Assembly: GCA_934085975.1 (NCBI GenBank)
Contig: CAKOHT010000002.1
Coordinates: 1 to 64,000, forward strand
Direction: 5' to 3'
Source of the DNA: an uncultured Cetobacterium sp.
GTDB lineage: Bacteria > Fusobacteriota > Fusobacteriia > Fusobacteriales > Fusobacteriaceae
DNA length: 64,000 bases
Below, one piece after another: positions 9,923 to 18,418 of the stretch; the stretch's first letter is position 1, and each line of letters opens with the position of its first letter. A model generated the notes under the pieces. It was not told where the DNA came from, searched no databases, and was given only the letters and a program-made list of their open reading frames with translations. The position numbers and the translations under genes are program-made.

Positions 9923-11626
9923 TTATAAGTTATAATTAAGATTAAAATAAATTGGATTTCCTTCTCTAGGCATTTTACTTGCTCTTCTTAAAGGTATTCC
10001 ATATGTTAAACCACCACTCAAAGCACCAGCGTTAAACTTCAATCCTAACGCCATTCCTACAAGTCTGTCTGAAGTTGGTAAATCCTTATCTCTAGATACT
10101 CCCATGTCAAATCCTATAAATGGCTTGAACATAGCTAAGATTCTATTCATTCCTTGATATCCCATATACGTAACAGTATTATTTATGTAGACTCCTTTAT
10201 TACCAGCAACTGAACTCTCTTTAAATCCTCTTACTGTAAACTCATCTCCCATATTGAACTGATTCGCAGATAGCAATCTATCATCTGAATAAGCTCCTCC
10301 TATTTTCATCCTATATTGAAATCCATGATCAGCTAAAGACAACGATCTCATCCAATCTAAATTAAAATTAACTTTATCATATTCAACTTTATAATCTCCT
10401 GATTTTAAAACAGGTGGATCTCCCTCTGCTCCAAACCATGGAACTCCTCTTTCATACTCAATCATTCCAAAGAATGTTCCTCCAAATAGCCTATTAGTAT
10501 GATCTATTGCAAATGTTAAATTAGTATATTTTTTAGTACTTACATCTAAAACAAGTCCATTCATAGTGTTATAATTGTCTTTAAAAACAATTCCTGTATG
10601 AGCTGTTGTCTTATCATATTGACCTCTTGAAAGTACTCTACTTGCTTTAAACTTATGTTTTTCACTTCTACTTTCTGTCTTATATTTCCCTAAGTCACTT
10701 ATTACAGTATTATAGTTGTCTCCTAAATTATAGTTATAACTAAAGTTCCAGTAACCAACAGGAATAGAATATCCGATATCGTAGTTAGCTTCTTTGTCTA
10801 AAGTTCTGCTTTTAGTTAATCTCTCTATATAATTTAAACTCAATCTATCATTTATTCCTAATAAATTATCTTGTAAAAAATTTATATTTAATTTTTCTCT
10901 ACCCTTATCTTTATATCCACTATTATCTATTCCAAAACCGAAACCTGTAGGTCTGTAACTTTCTTCTATTAGAATATCTGAATATCCATATAATTCTGTA
11001 GGAGTAACCTCTGTAACATTATTATTTCCTCCCACATTCAAATTTTCTAAACCTTGATCCATATCTTGAGTATTTAATAAATCACCTTTTTTCATGGGAA
11101 AGGCTAAATCAATTCTTGCCTTTCCCAGATATGAAGTAGGTCTGTCCATATATTTAATACTTCTTAACTTTCCCTCTTTAACTTCGTAAATTAACTCTCC
11201 TTTTTTTACATTTCCAGATTTTATAGTTACTAAGGTTGTCATATATCCTTTATTTAAATATACATTTGAAAGTTTTGTTAGAAGCTCATATATTTCAGCT
11301 TTTCCCATTTCAGTATTGATATATTTTGCTAAAATCTTATCAATCTCTTTTTTATATAGCTTGCTTCCTTCAACTTTTATTGTTTTAAAAAGATATTTTT
11401 CTCCATCTTCTATTTGAAATTTTTCTTCATCCTTTTGCTTCATTTCATTTCTAAGTGGATATTTTAATTGTTCATCTATATATTCTTGTTGTTTTCTCAT
11501 CTCTAATAATCTTTGAGTCATCTCTATATCTTTAAATGGATCTCTATTATTATCTCTAGCTTGAACAACTCCACTAATTCCTACTAATAACAATAGCGTT
11601 AAACGCCAATCTCTCATCCTTTTCAT
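9923..11626 (-). CDS. Two-partner secretion outer-membrane transporter (TpsB, ShlB/FhaC/HecB family)
   Basis: About 567 residues: a signal peptide, a Glu/Lys-rich linker, a POTRA region (about 75-230, including 'YLFKTIKVEGSKLYKKEID' and 'NKGYMTTLVTIKSG'), and a C-terminal 16-strand-type barrel. The barrel carries the family 'VRGF' motif ('FTVRGFKESS') that lies in the channel-lining loop. It would secrete the exoprotein encoded 20 bases downstream. The reading frame extends to 11632, but the AGAAGGGG ribosome site fits the ATG at 11626 better. The start lies inside the end of the usher gene, which suggests translational coupling. The C-terminus ends in an aromatic-rich strand (NLNYNL), as expected for Bam-dependent barrels. 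Confidence 0.92.
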   Translation of the reverse strand: MKRMRDWRLTLLLLVGISGVVQARDNNRDPFKDIEMTQRLLEMRKQQEYIDEQLKYPLRNEMKQKDEEKFQIEDGEKYLFKTIKVEGSKLYKKEIDKILAKYINTEMGKAEIYELLTKLSNVYLNKGYMTTLVTIKSGNVKKGELIYEVKEGKLRSIKYMDRPTSYLGKARIDLAFPMKKGDLLNTQDMDQGLENLNVGGNNNVTEVTPTELYGYSDILIEESYRPTGFGFGIDNSGYKDKGREKLNINFLQDNLLGINDRLSLNYIERLTKSRTLDKEANYDIGYSIPVGYWNFSYNYNLGDNYNTVISDLGKYKTESRSEKHKFKASRVLSRGQYDKTTAHTGIVFKDNYNTMNGLVLDVSTKKYTNLTFAIDHTNRLFGGTFFGMIEYERGVPWFGAEGDPPVLKSGDYKVEYDKVNFNLDWMRSLSLADHGFQYRMKIGGAYSDDRLLSANQFNMGDEFTVRGFKESSVAGNKGVYINNTVTYMGYQGMNRILAMFKPFIGFDMGVSRDKDLPTSDRLVGMALGLKFNAGALSGGLTYGIPLRRASKMPREGNPIYFNLNYNL

Positions 11627-14156
11627 TCTCATCCCCTTCTACATTTAAGTCCATATTTATCTCTTTAAGTTCTGGAGTAATTTTTAGCTCCTTTTTCAAT
11701 AAAATCTCTCCTGGTTTTTCAACAGATTCTAAAGTTATAATGTATTCTCCTGCTATTAGATTCTCAATAACATAGAATCCATCGTTTTCAGGTATACTTA
11801 CCTCTAACTTTTTCCCTGTTTTTTCATCAGTTATATTCATATATAATGTCTTTAAATATTTATCCATTAATTTTTGACTTGAGAAATTTATCATTCCTGA
11901 AACTATTTTTCTCGTATAAACAGGAATATCTAAGTCTATTGGAGACGCTGGGTTTGGTATTAATTTATAGGCGCCTACTTTCCCTTTATATAAAGGATTC
12001 TGCGGATATATTTTTAGTTCATGTTCTGAATTTGGTGATAAGTTTCCTATTGAGTATTTTCCATTTTCATCAGTTACAGAACTTCTTCCATAAACTTTAA
12101 CTTCAGTTCTTGGAAGAGGTTTGTCTACTCCTTTATCATAGATACCGTTATTATTTGTATCTACATAAACAATACCTTTTACACTTGTATTCTCTACACT
12201 TGTAACTTTTGTATTTAAGTCAGATAAATTAATTACTTTATCCAGTGTAAATCCTGAGTCAATATGACTAACTCCATTACTCTTTGTATAGTTAGCATGT
12301 CCTGAGAACCAGCTATCGTAATCAATTTCAAATGAAATACCAAATATATCCCCATATCTATTACTCTTCTCATAGTAAGTTCTGTAGCGTATTCCATTAT
12401 CCCTATTATTTCTACTCATAAGCTCAATTTTATATCTAGTTTCATCAAAATCATTTAATGTTCTATGAGTTACACCAGCATATATTGAATAATTTCTAAA
12501 GTAATAACTTCTTACATTAAAATCATGGTATGTAGCTCCATTTATCAAGTCTTTATAATATCCATACTCAGGGGTAAAATTCTGAAATCCTACTCTTAAA
12601 ACTGCTCCTACTTCACTAACTTCTTGACCATATGAATATTCTGTTGAATAATATTTTAATCCCAAATTTATATTGTCCTTAATGAATCTATCTTTACTTA
12701 AATCTAAACCTACTTCGTACTTCTTATTTATACGCTTCTGAGTATTATTAGAATAATCTCCTCCTTCCAATCCCACTCTATAGTCTTTAAAAATCTGATT
12801 ATATCTATATGTATAATCAGTATTGTTATTATTACTATTAAATACATTTAATTCTAAGTTATATGGATTTTTACTATAATCACTAACATACAATAATCCT
12901 AATTTAGTTGTTTTATTTTCTTGTGGATTATATTTACTATAGAAAGCATTGTATTTTAAATCATAAAATCCTGTTTTTAATGTCAGATTCTCATTTAATC
13001 CATAGTTTACTTCTCCTATAAATTGATCATATTTATCATAATTTGACTTACCTGCTTGGATATTAAATCCAAACTCTCCTGGTTTTTCTGGACTTTCACC
13101 ATAATATCTATTTAAATTTTCTTTTGAAACACTTCCGTCTAAGTTATAAATAATTACATAAAATGAATCTGATGCAAAAGTTAATGGTATATCTTTAAAA
13201 CTATATTGTCCCGCTTTTATATCTTCATAAGATATTAATTTTCCATTTTGGTATAGCTCTACAAACTTTCCTAATGGTGCAGATCCCGTTATCGTTACTT
13301 TATTGTTACTATACTCTCCTATCAATTTTTTATCTTTTTTAAAACTAATACCTCTCAATCCACCTACAGTTCCACTTAAAACTCTAGGTAAATTAACTGA
13401 TGTATCTCCAAATATCAATGCATGGTCATTATAAACATTTCTATAAGTTAATCTCGTTTGATAGTTTTCAACCTCTGGATATATACCATAATACGTTTCA
13501 AAATCTCCATATAATAATGGTCCTAAGTATTCAACATCTACTGTTTTAGTTTCATAATTTGAAGCTTGGAAATTTTTTCTATAGTTATAAATTGTTCTTA
13601 AGTTTCCAGGTTCAAAAAGTTTTTTTGTTGAATATACCTTTTCTTTCTCTTCCTTTTCATTCTTTTTAAACTCTTCTTGTCTATATTTTCTTATGTTACT
13701 TAATTCTATCGGAAGTCTAAAAGATGTACTTATATCAACTGTTAATTTATCATCATCCTTTTCTAACTCCTTTATTCCTAATAGATTCGGAAGAAAATCT
13801 ATATCTACGTATATCTTTTCATCTTTTTCTATGACCTCGTCTTTGAAAGATACTTTCTTATTATTTGAAATTATAGATTTTTTTTCCAAATTAATAACTT
13901 TTTCTTGATTATAGATATTCTCTGTATCTATTGTAAATTTCTCATCTATCCATTTATTATTTGTAATTCCAATTGTCCTTAAAAGATCTTGTAACTCTAC
14001 ATATACCTTTTCATTTTCCATTATGTATACTTTAGTACCAGGTGTTTTTATCTTCTTATTAAAGTTAAATGAATAGAGACCTACTTCAAAATCTTGAGAA
14101 TACAGTAACTTAGTGAATAAAGTAGCTAGTAGAATATACTTCAATCTTTCTTTCAT
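11574..14156 (-). CDS. Fimbrial outer-membrane usher
   Basis: 860 residues with a signal peptide. Residues 25-150 look like two copper-amine-oxidase-N-like repeats ('KVYVELQDLLRTIGI', 'KIYVDIDFLPNLLGI') rather than a textbook usher N-domain. A large barrel follows, with the plug-type module 'VTITGSAPLGKFVELYQNG' and 'LTFASDSFYVIIYNLDGS' near 300-350. The C-terminal domain contains 'GIVYVDTNNNGIYDKGVDK', which is typical of usher C-domains. In chaperone-usher systems this protein assembles and exports pilins delivered by the periplasmic chaperone. The gene follows the preceding subunit gene with no spacer, and its 3' end overlaps tpsB. It is most likely an archaic or divergent usher; the clade needs a phylogeny. 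Confidence 0.88.
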   Translation of the reverse strand: MKERLKYILLATLFTKLLYSQDFEVGLYSFNFNKKIKTPGTKVYIMENEKVYVELQDLLRTIGITNNKWIDEKFTIDTENIYNQEKVINLEKKSIISNNKKVSFKDEVIEKDEKIYVDIDFLPNLLGIKELEKDDDKLTVDISTSFRLPIELSNIRKYRQEEFKKNEKEEKEKVYSTKKLFEPGNLRTIYNYRKNFQASNYETKTVDVEYLGPLLYGDFETYYGIYPEVENYQTRLTYRNVYNDHALIFGDTSVNLPRVLSGTVGGLRGISFKKDKKLIGEYSNNKVTITGSAPLGKFVELYQNGKLISYEDIKAGQYSFKDIPLTFASDSFYVIIYNLDGSVSKENLNRYYGESPEKPGEFGFNIQAGKSNYDKYDQFIGEVNYGLNENLTLKTGFYDLKYNAFYSKYNPQENKTTKLGLLYVSDYSKNPYNLELNVFNSNNNNTDYTYRYNQIFKDYRVGLEGGDYSNNTQKRINKKYEVGLDLSKDRFIKDNINLGLKYYSTEYSYGQEVSEVGAVLRVGFQNFTPEYGYYKDLINGATYHDFNVRSYYFRNYSIYAGVTHRTLNDFDETRYKIELMSRNNRDNGIRYRTYYEKSNRYGDIFGISFEIDYDSWFSGHANYTKSNGVSHIDSGFTLDKVINLSDLNTKVTSVENTSVKGIVYVDTNNNGIYDKGVDKPLPRTEVKVYGRSSVTDENGKYSIGNLSPNSEHELKIYPQNPLYKGKVGAYKLIPNPASPIDLDIPVYTRKIVSGMINFSSQKLMDKYLKTLYMNITDEKTGKKLEVSIPENDGFYVIENLIAGEYIITLESVEKPGEILLKKELKITPELKEINMDLNVEGDENEKDERLAFNAIVISRN

Positions 14157-14822
14157 CTACTTTCTCCTTTTACCTCTGGTTATGATTGAATTGTTAATTT
14201 GATTGCTTATTAAGTCTTTTATTGAAATAGCTATTCCCTTGTCATTTTCTGCAAATGCTCCTACTACAGTTCCTAATGAAACAACTCCATTTATATCTGC
14301 ATATAAATCAAATTCATACTGTAATCTTTTAAGTGCTACTCCATCCATTCCAGAGTCTGTACATTCAGGAGCTACAAAAAAATATTCATTTTCTTGTGGT
14401 GAAATATTTCCCTCTGTTATTATTCCATTTATATTTCTTACTGTTAATATTATTCCATTTTGTCCACCTATATAAATTTTATCTTTTGAAGATATTTTCT
14501 CATTATAAACTTTAAGTTTGTTTATATTCACACTATTATATTCAATATCTTCTAATATACACGGATCACTATCATTAGGTGTCATTGTTTGATTTATATT
14601 AACTCTTACTGTTCCTATTTTTATTTGATTATTTCCTGTATAATTTCCTCCCTCATTTAAAAATCCCAAATCAATAACTAACTTATCATTTATTATCTGC
14701 TGACTTGCTCCTGGGTAAGTCAAATTTAAACTTATATCTACATTTTGATTTCCTGCAAATAAACAAGTCGTTAATATCATCCAAATAAATATAATCTTAC
14801 TTTTAGCCTCCATACGTAACAT
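14157..14822 (-). CDS. Putative minor pilin or tip subunit of the chaperone-usher pilus
   Basis: 221 residues with an N-terminal signal-like segment ('KIIFIWMILTTCLFAG') and a beta-rich body. It has two mature-region cysteines ('SDPCILED' and 'APECTDSG') that could form a disulfide. I recognise no family by eye; the role rests on its place between subunit genes and the usher, and on its size. The gene starts 20 bases inside the end of the previous gene, where AAAGGAG serves as ribosome site. A second ATG three codons on (14813) is possible. It could be a tip adhesin, which often sits next to the usher. Confidence 0.6.
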   Translation of the reverse strand: MLRMEAKSKIIFIWMILTTCLFAGNQNVDISLNLTYPGASQQIINDKLVIDLGFLNEGGNYTGNNQIKIGTVRVNINQTMTPNDSDPCILEDIEYNSVNINKLKVYNEKISSKDKIYIGGQNGIILTVRNINGIITEGNISPQENEYFFVAPECTDSGMDGVALKRLQYEFDLYADINGVVSLGTVVGAFAENDKGIAISIKDLISNQINNSIITRGKRRK

Positions 14823-15336
14823 CTAAAATCAACACTCCTTTATAATTTCCCATTAACATTTCAGTTTTCTCTTCATTAAAAACCGCATCTATTGTTGTAG
14901 AAGCTTGATATTTATTTACAGCACTTCCATCATTTAACGGTAGTATCATTTGATATTTTTTTTCTCCTTCACTTGGAAAAAAGCCTCTTCCTTTAATAAT
15001 TTCTGAATTATCATCTATTTTTTTCAACTCAAAATTACCTTGATTTTCTAAAGTCAAAGTAGCTGTTCCATATATTTTATCTAAAATTTCATCTCTAACA
15101 TTATATGGAGCTTCTATTTTCACATTTAAAGGAGACCTTGATTGAACAACATCGCTATATTTAAAAGATTCTTTACTACTTTTTACTATCATCTTTTCTG
15201 GTTTATCTACAACTACACTTAAAGGATTCAAAACTTTATATATTACAACTAATTGCTTTGTAAAATTTATATTTGTCACTGAATAAATTGCCTGAGACAA
15301 ATATAATAAACAAATCAAAAATATTTTCTTTCTCAT
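14803..15336 (-). CDS. Putative minor pilus subunit
   Basis: 177 residues: signal peptide ('KIFLICLLYLSQAIYS') and a beta-rich secreted domain ending in 'GNYKGVLILDVTYGG'. That ending resembles the C-terminal strand of DUF4402-type pilins ('G.Y.GTV.VTV'). It lies 21 bases after the preceding subunit gene and overlaps the next one by 20 bases. No catalytic motif is visible. The pilus-subunit role is inferred from context and from the terminal strand. Confidence 0.6.
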   Translation of the reverse strand: MRKKIFLICLLYLSQAIYSVTNINFTKQLVVIYKVLNPLSVVVDKPEKMIVKSSKESFKYSDVVQSRSPLNVKIEAPYNVRDEILDKIYGTATLTLENQGNFELKKIDDNSEIIKGRGFFPSEGEKKYQMILPLNDGSAVNKYQASTTIDAVFNEEKTEMLMGNYKGVLILDVTYGG

Positions 15337-15357
15337 TTTTACTCCTTATTTAAACTA

Positions 15358-15870
15358 TTACAGTGATTTTATTGGTGATATTGGTTGAATCATAACATCC
15401 ATTTTTATAGTTTTTTCATATTTTCCTAACGAAATATTACCTACTTCTCTAATCTCTCCAATTATAGGAATTTTATGCAATCCTGCACTTAATTTTTGTG
15501 AATTTAAATTATATAAATACACATCTAAAACGTTTAAATTGTTTACATCTCCTTTTTTAGGCACTTCTATTTTGGTGTATTCACCTTCAATATTTCCTTC
15601 TTGATAAGAAGTGCTCACTAACATATCATGAGTGTAAGTAGTTGCCAAATTAAAGTATGCCACGCTAGTTCGTTTGTCTTTACTATTTCTCAGTATATTT
15701 CCAAAATCTAAATATACTGGATCCACTTTTAAACTGTCAGTTACTTCCAATTCAAATTCTATTTCTTTCGTTGTTGTTGGAACATTTGAATTTTTTAAAA
15801 TAGATGCCTCTGTATTTAAAAACTTTAGAAATATACTGAATAATAAAATCATATTCCTACTTTTCTTCAT
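15358..15870 (-). CDS. Putative pilus subunit, DUF4402-like
   Basis: 170 residues with a signal-like N-terminus and the phrase 'VDPVYLDFGNILRNSKDKR'. This matches the early 'hDFG.h..G' strand of DUF4402/archaic pilins and of the neighbouring major pilin ('SPIDFGNLARGMY'). It is separated from the pilin gene by a 20-pair stem-loop. Probably a minor subunit, stopper or anchor of the same pilus; which of these is unknown. Confidence 0.62.
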   Translation of the reverse strand: MKKSRNMILLFSIFLKFLNTEASILKNSNVPTTTKEIEFELEVTDSLKVDPVYLDFGNILRNSKDKRTSVAYFNLATTYTHDMLVSTSYQEGNIEGEYTKIEVPKKGDVNNLNVLDVYLYNLNSQKLSAGLHKIPIIGEIREVGNISLGKYEKTIKMDVMIQPISPIKSL

Positions 15871-15896
15871 TCTTTAAACTCCTTTATCAACATTTT

Positions 15897-15942
15897 TTTA
15901 GAAGCAATCGAATATCAATATAGATATTCGATTACTTCTAAA
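15897..15942 (-). promoter_or_regulatory. Strong stem-loop behind the major pilin gene
   Basis: The arms 15897-15916 and 15923-15942 pair over 20 bases around a 6-base loop, 7 bases after the pilin stop. In the minus-strand RNA the single irregular pair is a U-G wobble; in plus-strand RNA it would be a C-A mismatch, so selection appears to act on the minus transcript. The run of T needed for an intrinsic terminator is on the wrong side. It is more likely an mRNA-stabilising or processing element that raises pilin over minor subunits. Confidence 0.75.
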
Positions 15943-15949
15943 TGTATAG

Positions 15950-16507
15950 TTATTGTTTTTCCGCAGTTACAACTACAGTTCCCACATATGATCCAAGTTT
16001 TTGATCTGTCCCTAAATTTTTACCTGCTGTATTTTCAGCTGTAAATGAAGCACTCAATATTCTTGTTGCTTCTCCTGACGTTCCTAAAGAAATGGAAGTG
16101 TTCGCTGTTGTCAATCCTGAAATATCTACCTTATCTATAACTGTTCTCGTTCCCATATCAACACCAGCACTTGGATTAGCACCATTTGCACCTGTCCATA
16201 TTAAATCTGTTTGTATTTTATCTAATTTTACATTAACATTGTCACTTGCGCTCCCTTTAATATGAATTTTCCCTGGTGTCATTGCACTTACTAAGCCTGT
16301 ATACATTCCTCTCGCTAAATTTCCAAAATCAATAGGTGAAGCTTCATTTACTGCGATTCCTTGCACTACATTCGCTGTTATTCTAACTTCTGTAGTACTA
16401 CTGTTTCCATTTCCTCCTGTTGTAACCGGTGGTTTTAAATCAGGTGGTACCGCCATTGCTGTCGTCGCTAAAGTTGCCAATATTGCAACCATTAATAATT
16501 TTTTCAT
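15950..16507 (-). CDS. Major pilin subunit, DUF4402/archaic chaperone-usher type
   Basis: 185 residues from the ATG at 16507 (GGAGGG ribosome site 8 bases upstream; in-frame ATG further up is less likely). Signal peptide 'MKKLLMVAILATLATTAMA', then 'STTEVRITANVVQGIAV', 'SPIDFGNLARGMY' and the closing strand 'KLGSYVGTVVVTAEKQ'. These are the strand signatures of Ig-like, donor-strand-complemented pilins. It contains no cysteine. It follows the chaperone gene, as a main subunit usually does, and is followed by the stem-loop at 15897-15942. Confidence 0.78.
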   Translation of the reverse strand: MKKLLMVAILATLATTAMAVPPDLKPPVTTGGNGNSSTTEVRITANVVQGIAVNEASPIDFGNLARGMYTGLVSAMTPGKIHIKGSASDNVNVKLDKIQTDLIWTGANGANPSAGVDMGTRTVIDKVDISGLTTANTSISLGTSGEATRILSASFTAENTAGKNLGTDQKLGSYVGTVVVTAEKQ

Positions 16508-16571
16508 AAAATATCCCTCCATTTTTTATTTAATATATTTATTTTATAAAACCCAAAGGTTTTAATAACAT

Positions 16572-17315
16572 TTATTTAATATCCTGAATTTTTCTGTCTT
16601 TACTATCTTTCAAATAAATTTTATTAACATTTAAATCCTTTGGATATTTCTCTGAAATCTTTTCCTTGTAACCTTGAACAACTACAATATCTTTAGTTTC
16701 AGCTTTAAACTCTCCAGTTTTCTTATCTGTTCCCTCAAAAATTAGCTTATATGGCTTTGTTATCTCTCCATCATTTTCTAAATCAAAAGAAACTACACCA
16801 GATGAATTTTTTAGATTAGTCACTTTTCCAGAAACTTTTAAACTTTCTGGATCTCCAACGTATCCATATACGACAACTCCTAAATTTATCAACATATTAA
16901 TCTGTGTTGTACTTCCATTTTTTAATACCACTTTACCTTCTACATTGTTTAAAGATTTTTGTTCCAACTCTTCCATGAATAATAAGGCACGATATTCACC
17001 ATTTGGCAATCCCGATGCTGGTTCAATAGAAAACTTAACTGTTTTTTGCTGATCTGGTCCTATCGTTACAATTTTAGGAAAAATTGTTCCCCACTTTCCA
17101 AGATATTTCTCATCCTTATCTTCTCTATAGGGTTTAAATGACACTCTAACTCTTTCTGGTCTATCCTTTCTATTATAAAAAACTACATCTTGAGTTAATC
17201 CCAATCCATCCAATTTATAAACAAAGGTAGATGGTGTTATCTCTATTGAAAATGCTTTTGTAACTAATAAAAGCATCATACCCAAAATAATTTTTATAAA
17301 TCTATTTCTCTTCAA
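16572..17315 (-). CDS. Periplasmic pilus chaperone (PapD-like)
   Basis: 247 residues: signal peptide, an N-terminal Ig-like domain ('FVYKLDGLGLTQDVVFYNRK', 'RVRVSFKPY', then 'GPDQQKTVKFSI' and 'GEYRALLFMEEL') and a second beta domain from about residue 150. This is the two-domain boomerang layout of PapD-type chaperones, which donate a strand to pilins. The start codon is TTG at 17315, with GAGGTGA as ribosome site inside the end of the ompA-like gene. The two genes overlap by 14 bases. Confidence 0.82.
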   Translation of the reverse strand: MKRNRFIKIILGMMLLLVTKAFSIEITPSTFVYKLDGLGLTQDVVFYNRKDRPERVRVSFKPYREDKDEKYLGKWGTIFPKIVTIGPDQQKTVKFSIEPASGLPNGEYRALLFMEELEQKSLNNVEGKVVLKNGSTTQINMLINLGVVVYGYVGDPESLKVSGKVTNLKNSSGVVSFDLENDGEITKPYKLIFEGTDKKTGEFKAETKDIVVVQGYKEKISEKYPKDLNVNKIYLKDSKDRKIQDIK

Positions 17316-18273
17316 TAAACGTCACCTCTATTCTTCTATTTGCTTTTCTATTTTCAAATGTACCGTTATCTAATTTATAATTTTCTTTTACTGTAGTTTC
17401 AGGATTTACTTTCTCAACTTTTACTTTTTCAGTCATATTATTTTCTTTAAATTCTTTTTCTAAGTTATTCATTCTCTCATTCGCTAGCTTTACATTCACT
17501 TCTTTTGTTCCAGTATTGTCAGAGTATGCTTTTAACTCAAGTATTCCTGGCTTATCATATTCATTTATCTCATTAACCATAGCTTTAATATTCTCTTTTT
17601 GTCCTTCTGGAACCTCTGTAACATAAGCCTCGTATCCTCCTGTTAATTCATCACCTTGAATTACAAGTGGTTTTATTACTGGCTCAACTGTTACTCTCTC
17701 TTGAACCTCTTGCGGTTCCTCTACTTTTATATTCGGTTCATATAAATCCCCAAAAACATATCCAACTTTTAAAGCAACTGTGCTGAATCTTTTATCATTA
17801 AATTTATTTTTTAATTTTGTACTTTCACCCAGTAATTGAATATTTACTCTTCCTATACTTTTTTCAATACCTAAAGCTCCATAAAAATCAGAATCAAACT
17901 CTGCTTGGCTTGTTCTTCCTAATCTTCCCACTATTGAATAATAGTTCCCCATTCTTCTTTTACCTAAAAAATAATACGTATATAATCTATCCGTAGGACC
18001 TACAACGTACTCATTATCAACTTCTCTTTTTACTTCTCCACCAAAACCAAGACTATATTTTTCACCTGGTTTATAAACTTCCATTCCAAAATCCAATCCC
18101 TTGTTAAATCTTTCAGAGTACGTTTCTGAACCATATCTTTTAAACGGTGTAATTCCAACTTTAAGCTCATAATTTAAATTTACTTTTTGTTCATTTTTTT
18201 CATTCTCCATAGCGAACACTGATGTCACAGAAAGTAAACTTCCTAAAACTAAATAACTCATTTTTTTTAACAT
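17302..18273 (-). CDS. OmpA-family outer-membrane protein leading the pilus block
   Basis: 323 residues: signal peptide ending '...SVFA', a beta-barrel of about 150 residues, a Pro/Glu-rich hinge ('EEPQEVQERVTVEPV'), and a C-terminal OmpA-like peptidoglycan-binding domain. In that domain 'AYSDNTGTKEVN' carries the conserved Asp and 'ENRKANRRIEVTF' the conserved Arg. It would tether the outer membrane to peptidoglycan. As first gene of the co-directional block, and overlapping the chaperone gene, it may anchor or support pilus assembly; that link is inference. GAGGAG lies 8 bases before the ATG. Confidence 0.87.
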   Translation of the reverse strand: MLKKMSYLVLGSLLSVTSVFAMENEKNEQKVNLNYELKVGITPFKRYGSETYSERFNKGLDFGMEVYKPGEKYSLGFGGEVKREVDNEYVVGPTDRLYTYYFLGKRRMGNYYSIVGRLGRTSQAEFDSDFYGALGIEKSIGRVNIQLLGESTKLKNKFNDKRFSTVALKVGYVFGDLYEPNIKVEEPQEVQERVTVEPVIKPLVIQGDELTGGYEAYVTEVPEGQKENIKAMVNEINEYDKPGILELKAYSDNTGTKEVNVKLANERMNNLEKEFKENNMTEKVKVEKVNPETTVKENYKLDNGTFENRKANRRIEVTFIEEK

Positions 18274-18418
18274 AATTATTCTCCTCTCAATCTTTCTCCT
18301 TTGTAATTTCTAGGTCATTATATTTTTTTTCCAGAAAAAAATTTTCCTATTTAGGATTTTTTATGTTCTTTTTTTTGTGTAGAATCTAGACCAAAACCCT
18401 GTATATTATTAATTTATT
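18274..18418. promoter_or_regulatory. Divergent promoter region between pilus block and thioredoxin-like gene
   Basis: 145 bases between divergent genes. A TATAAT reads on the minus strand at 18317-18322 (no good -35). A perfect inverted repeat TCCTATTTAGGA lies at 18345-18356, and CTAG-containing words recur on both sides. It is a plausible shared control region; no known operator was recognised. Confidence 0.4.

Noticed and set aside
15897-15942. Intrinsic terminator after the pilin gene
   Set aside because: The T-run lies before, not after, the hairpin in the transcribed direction.
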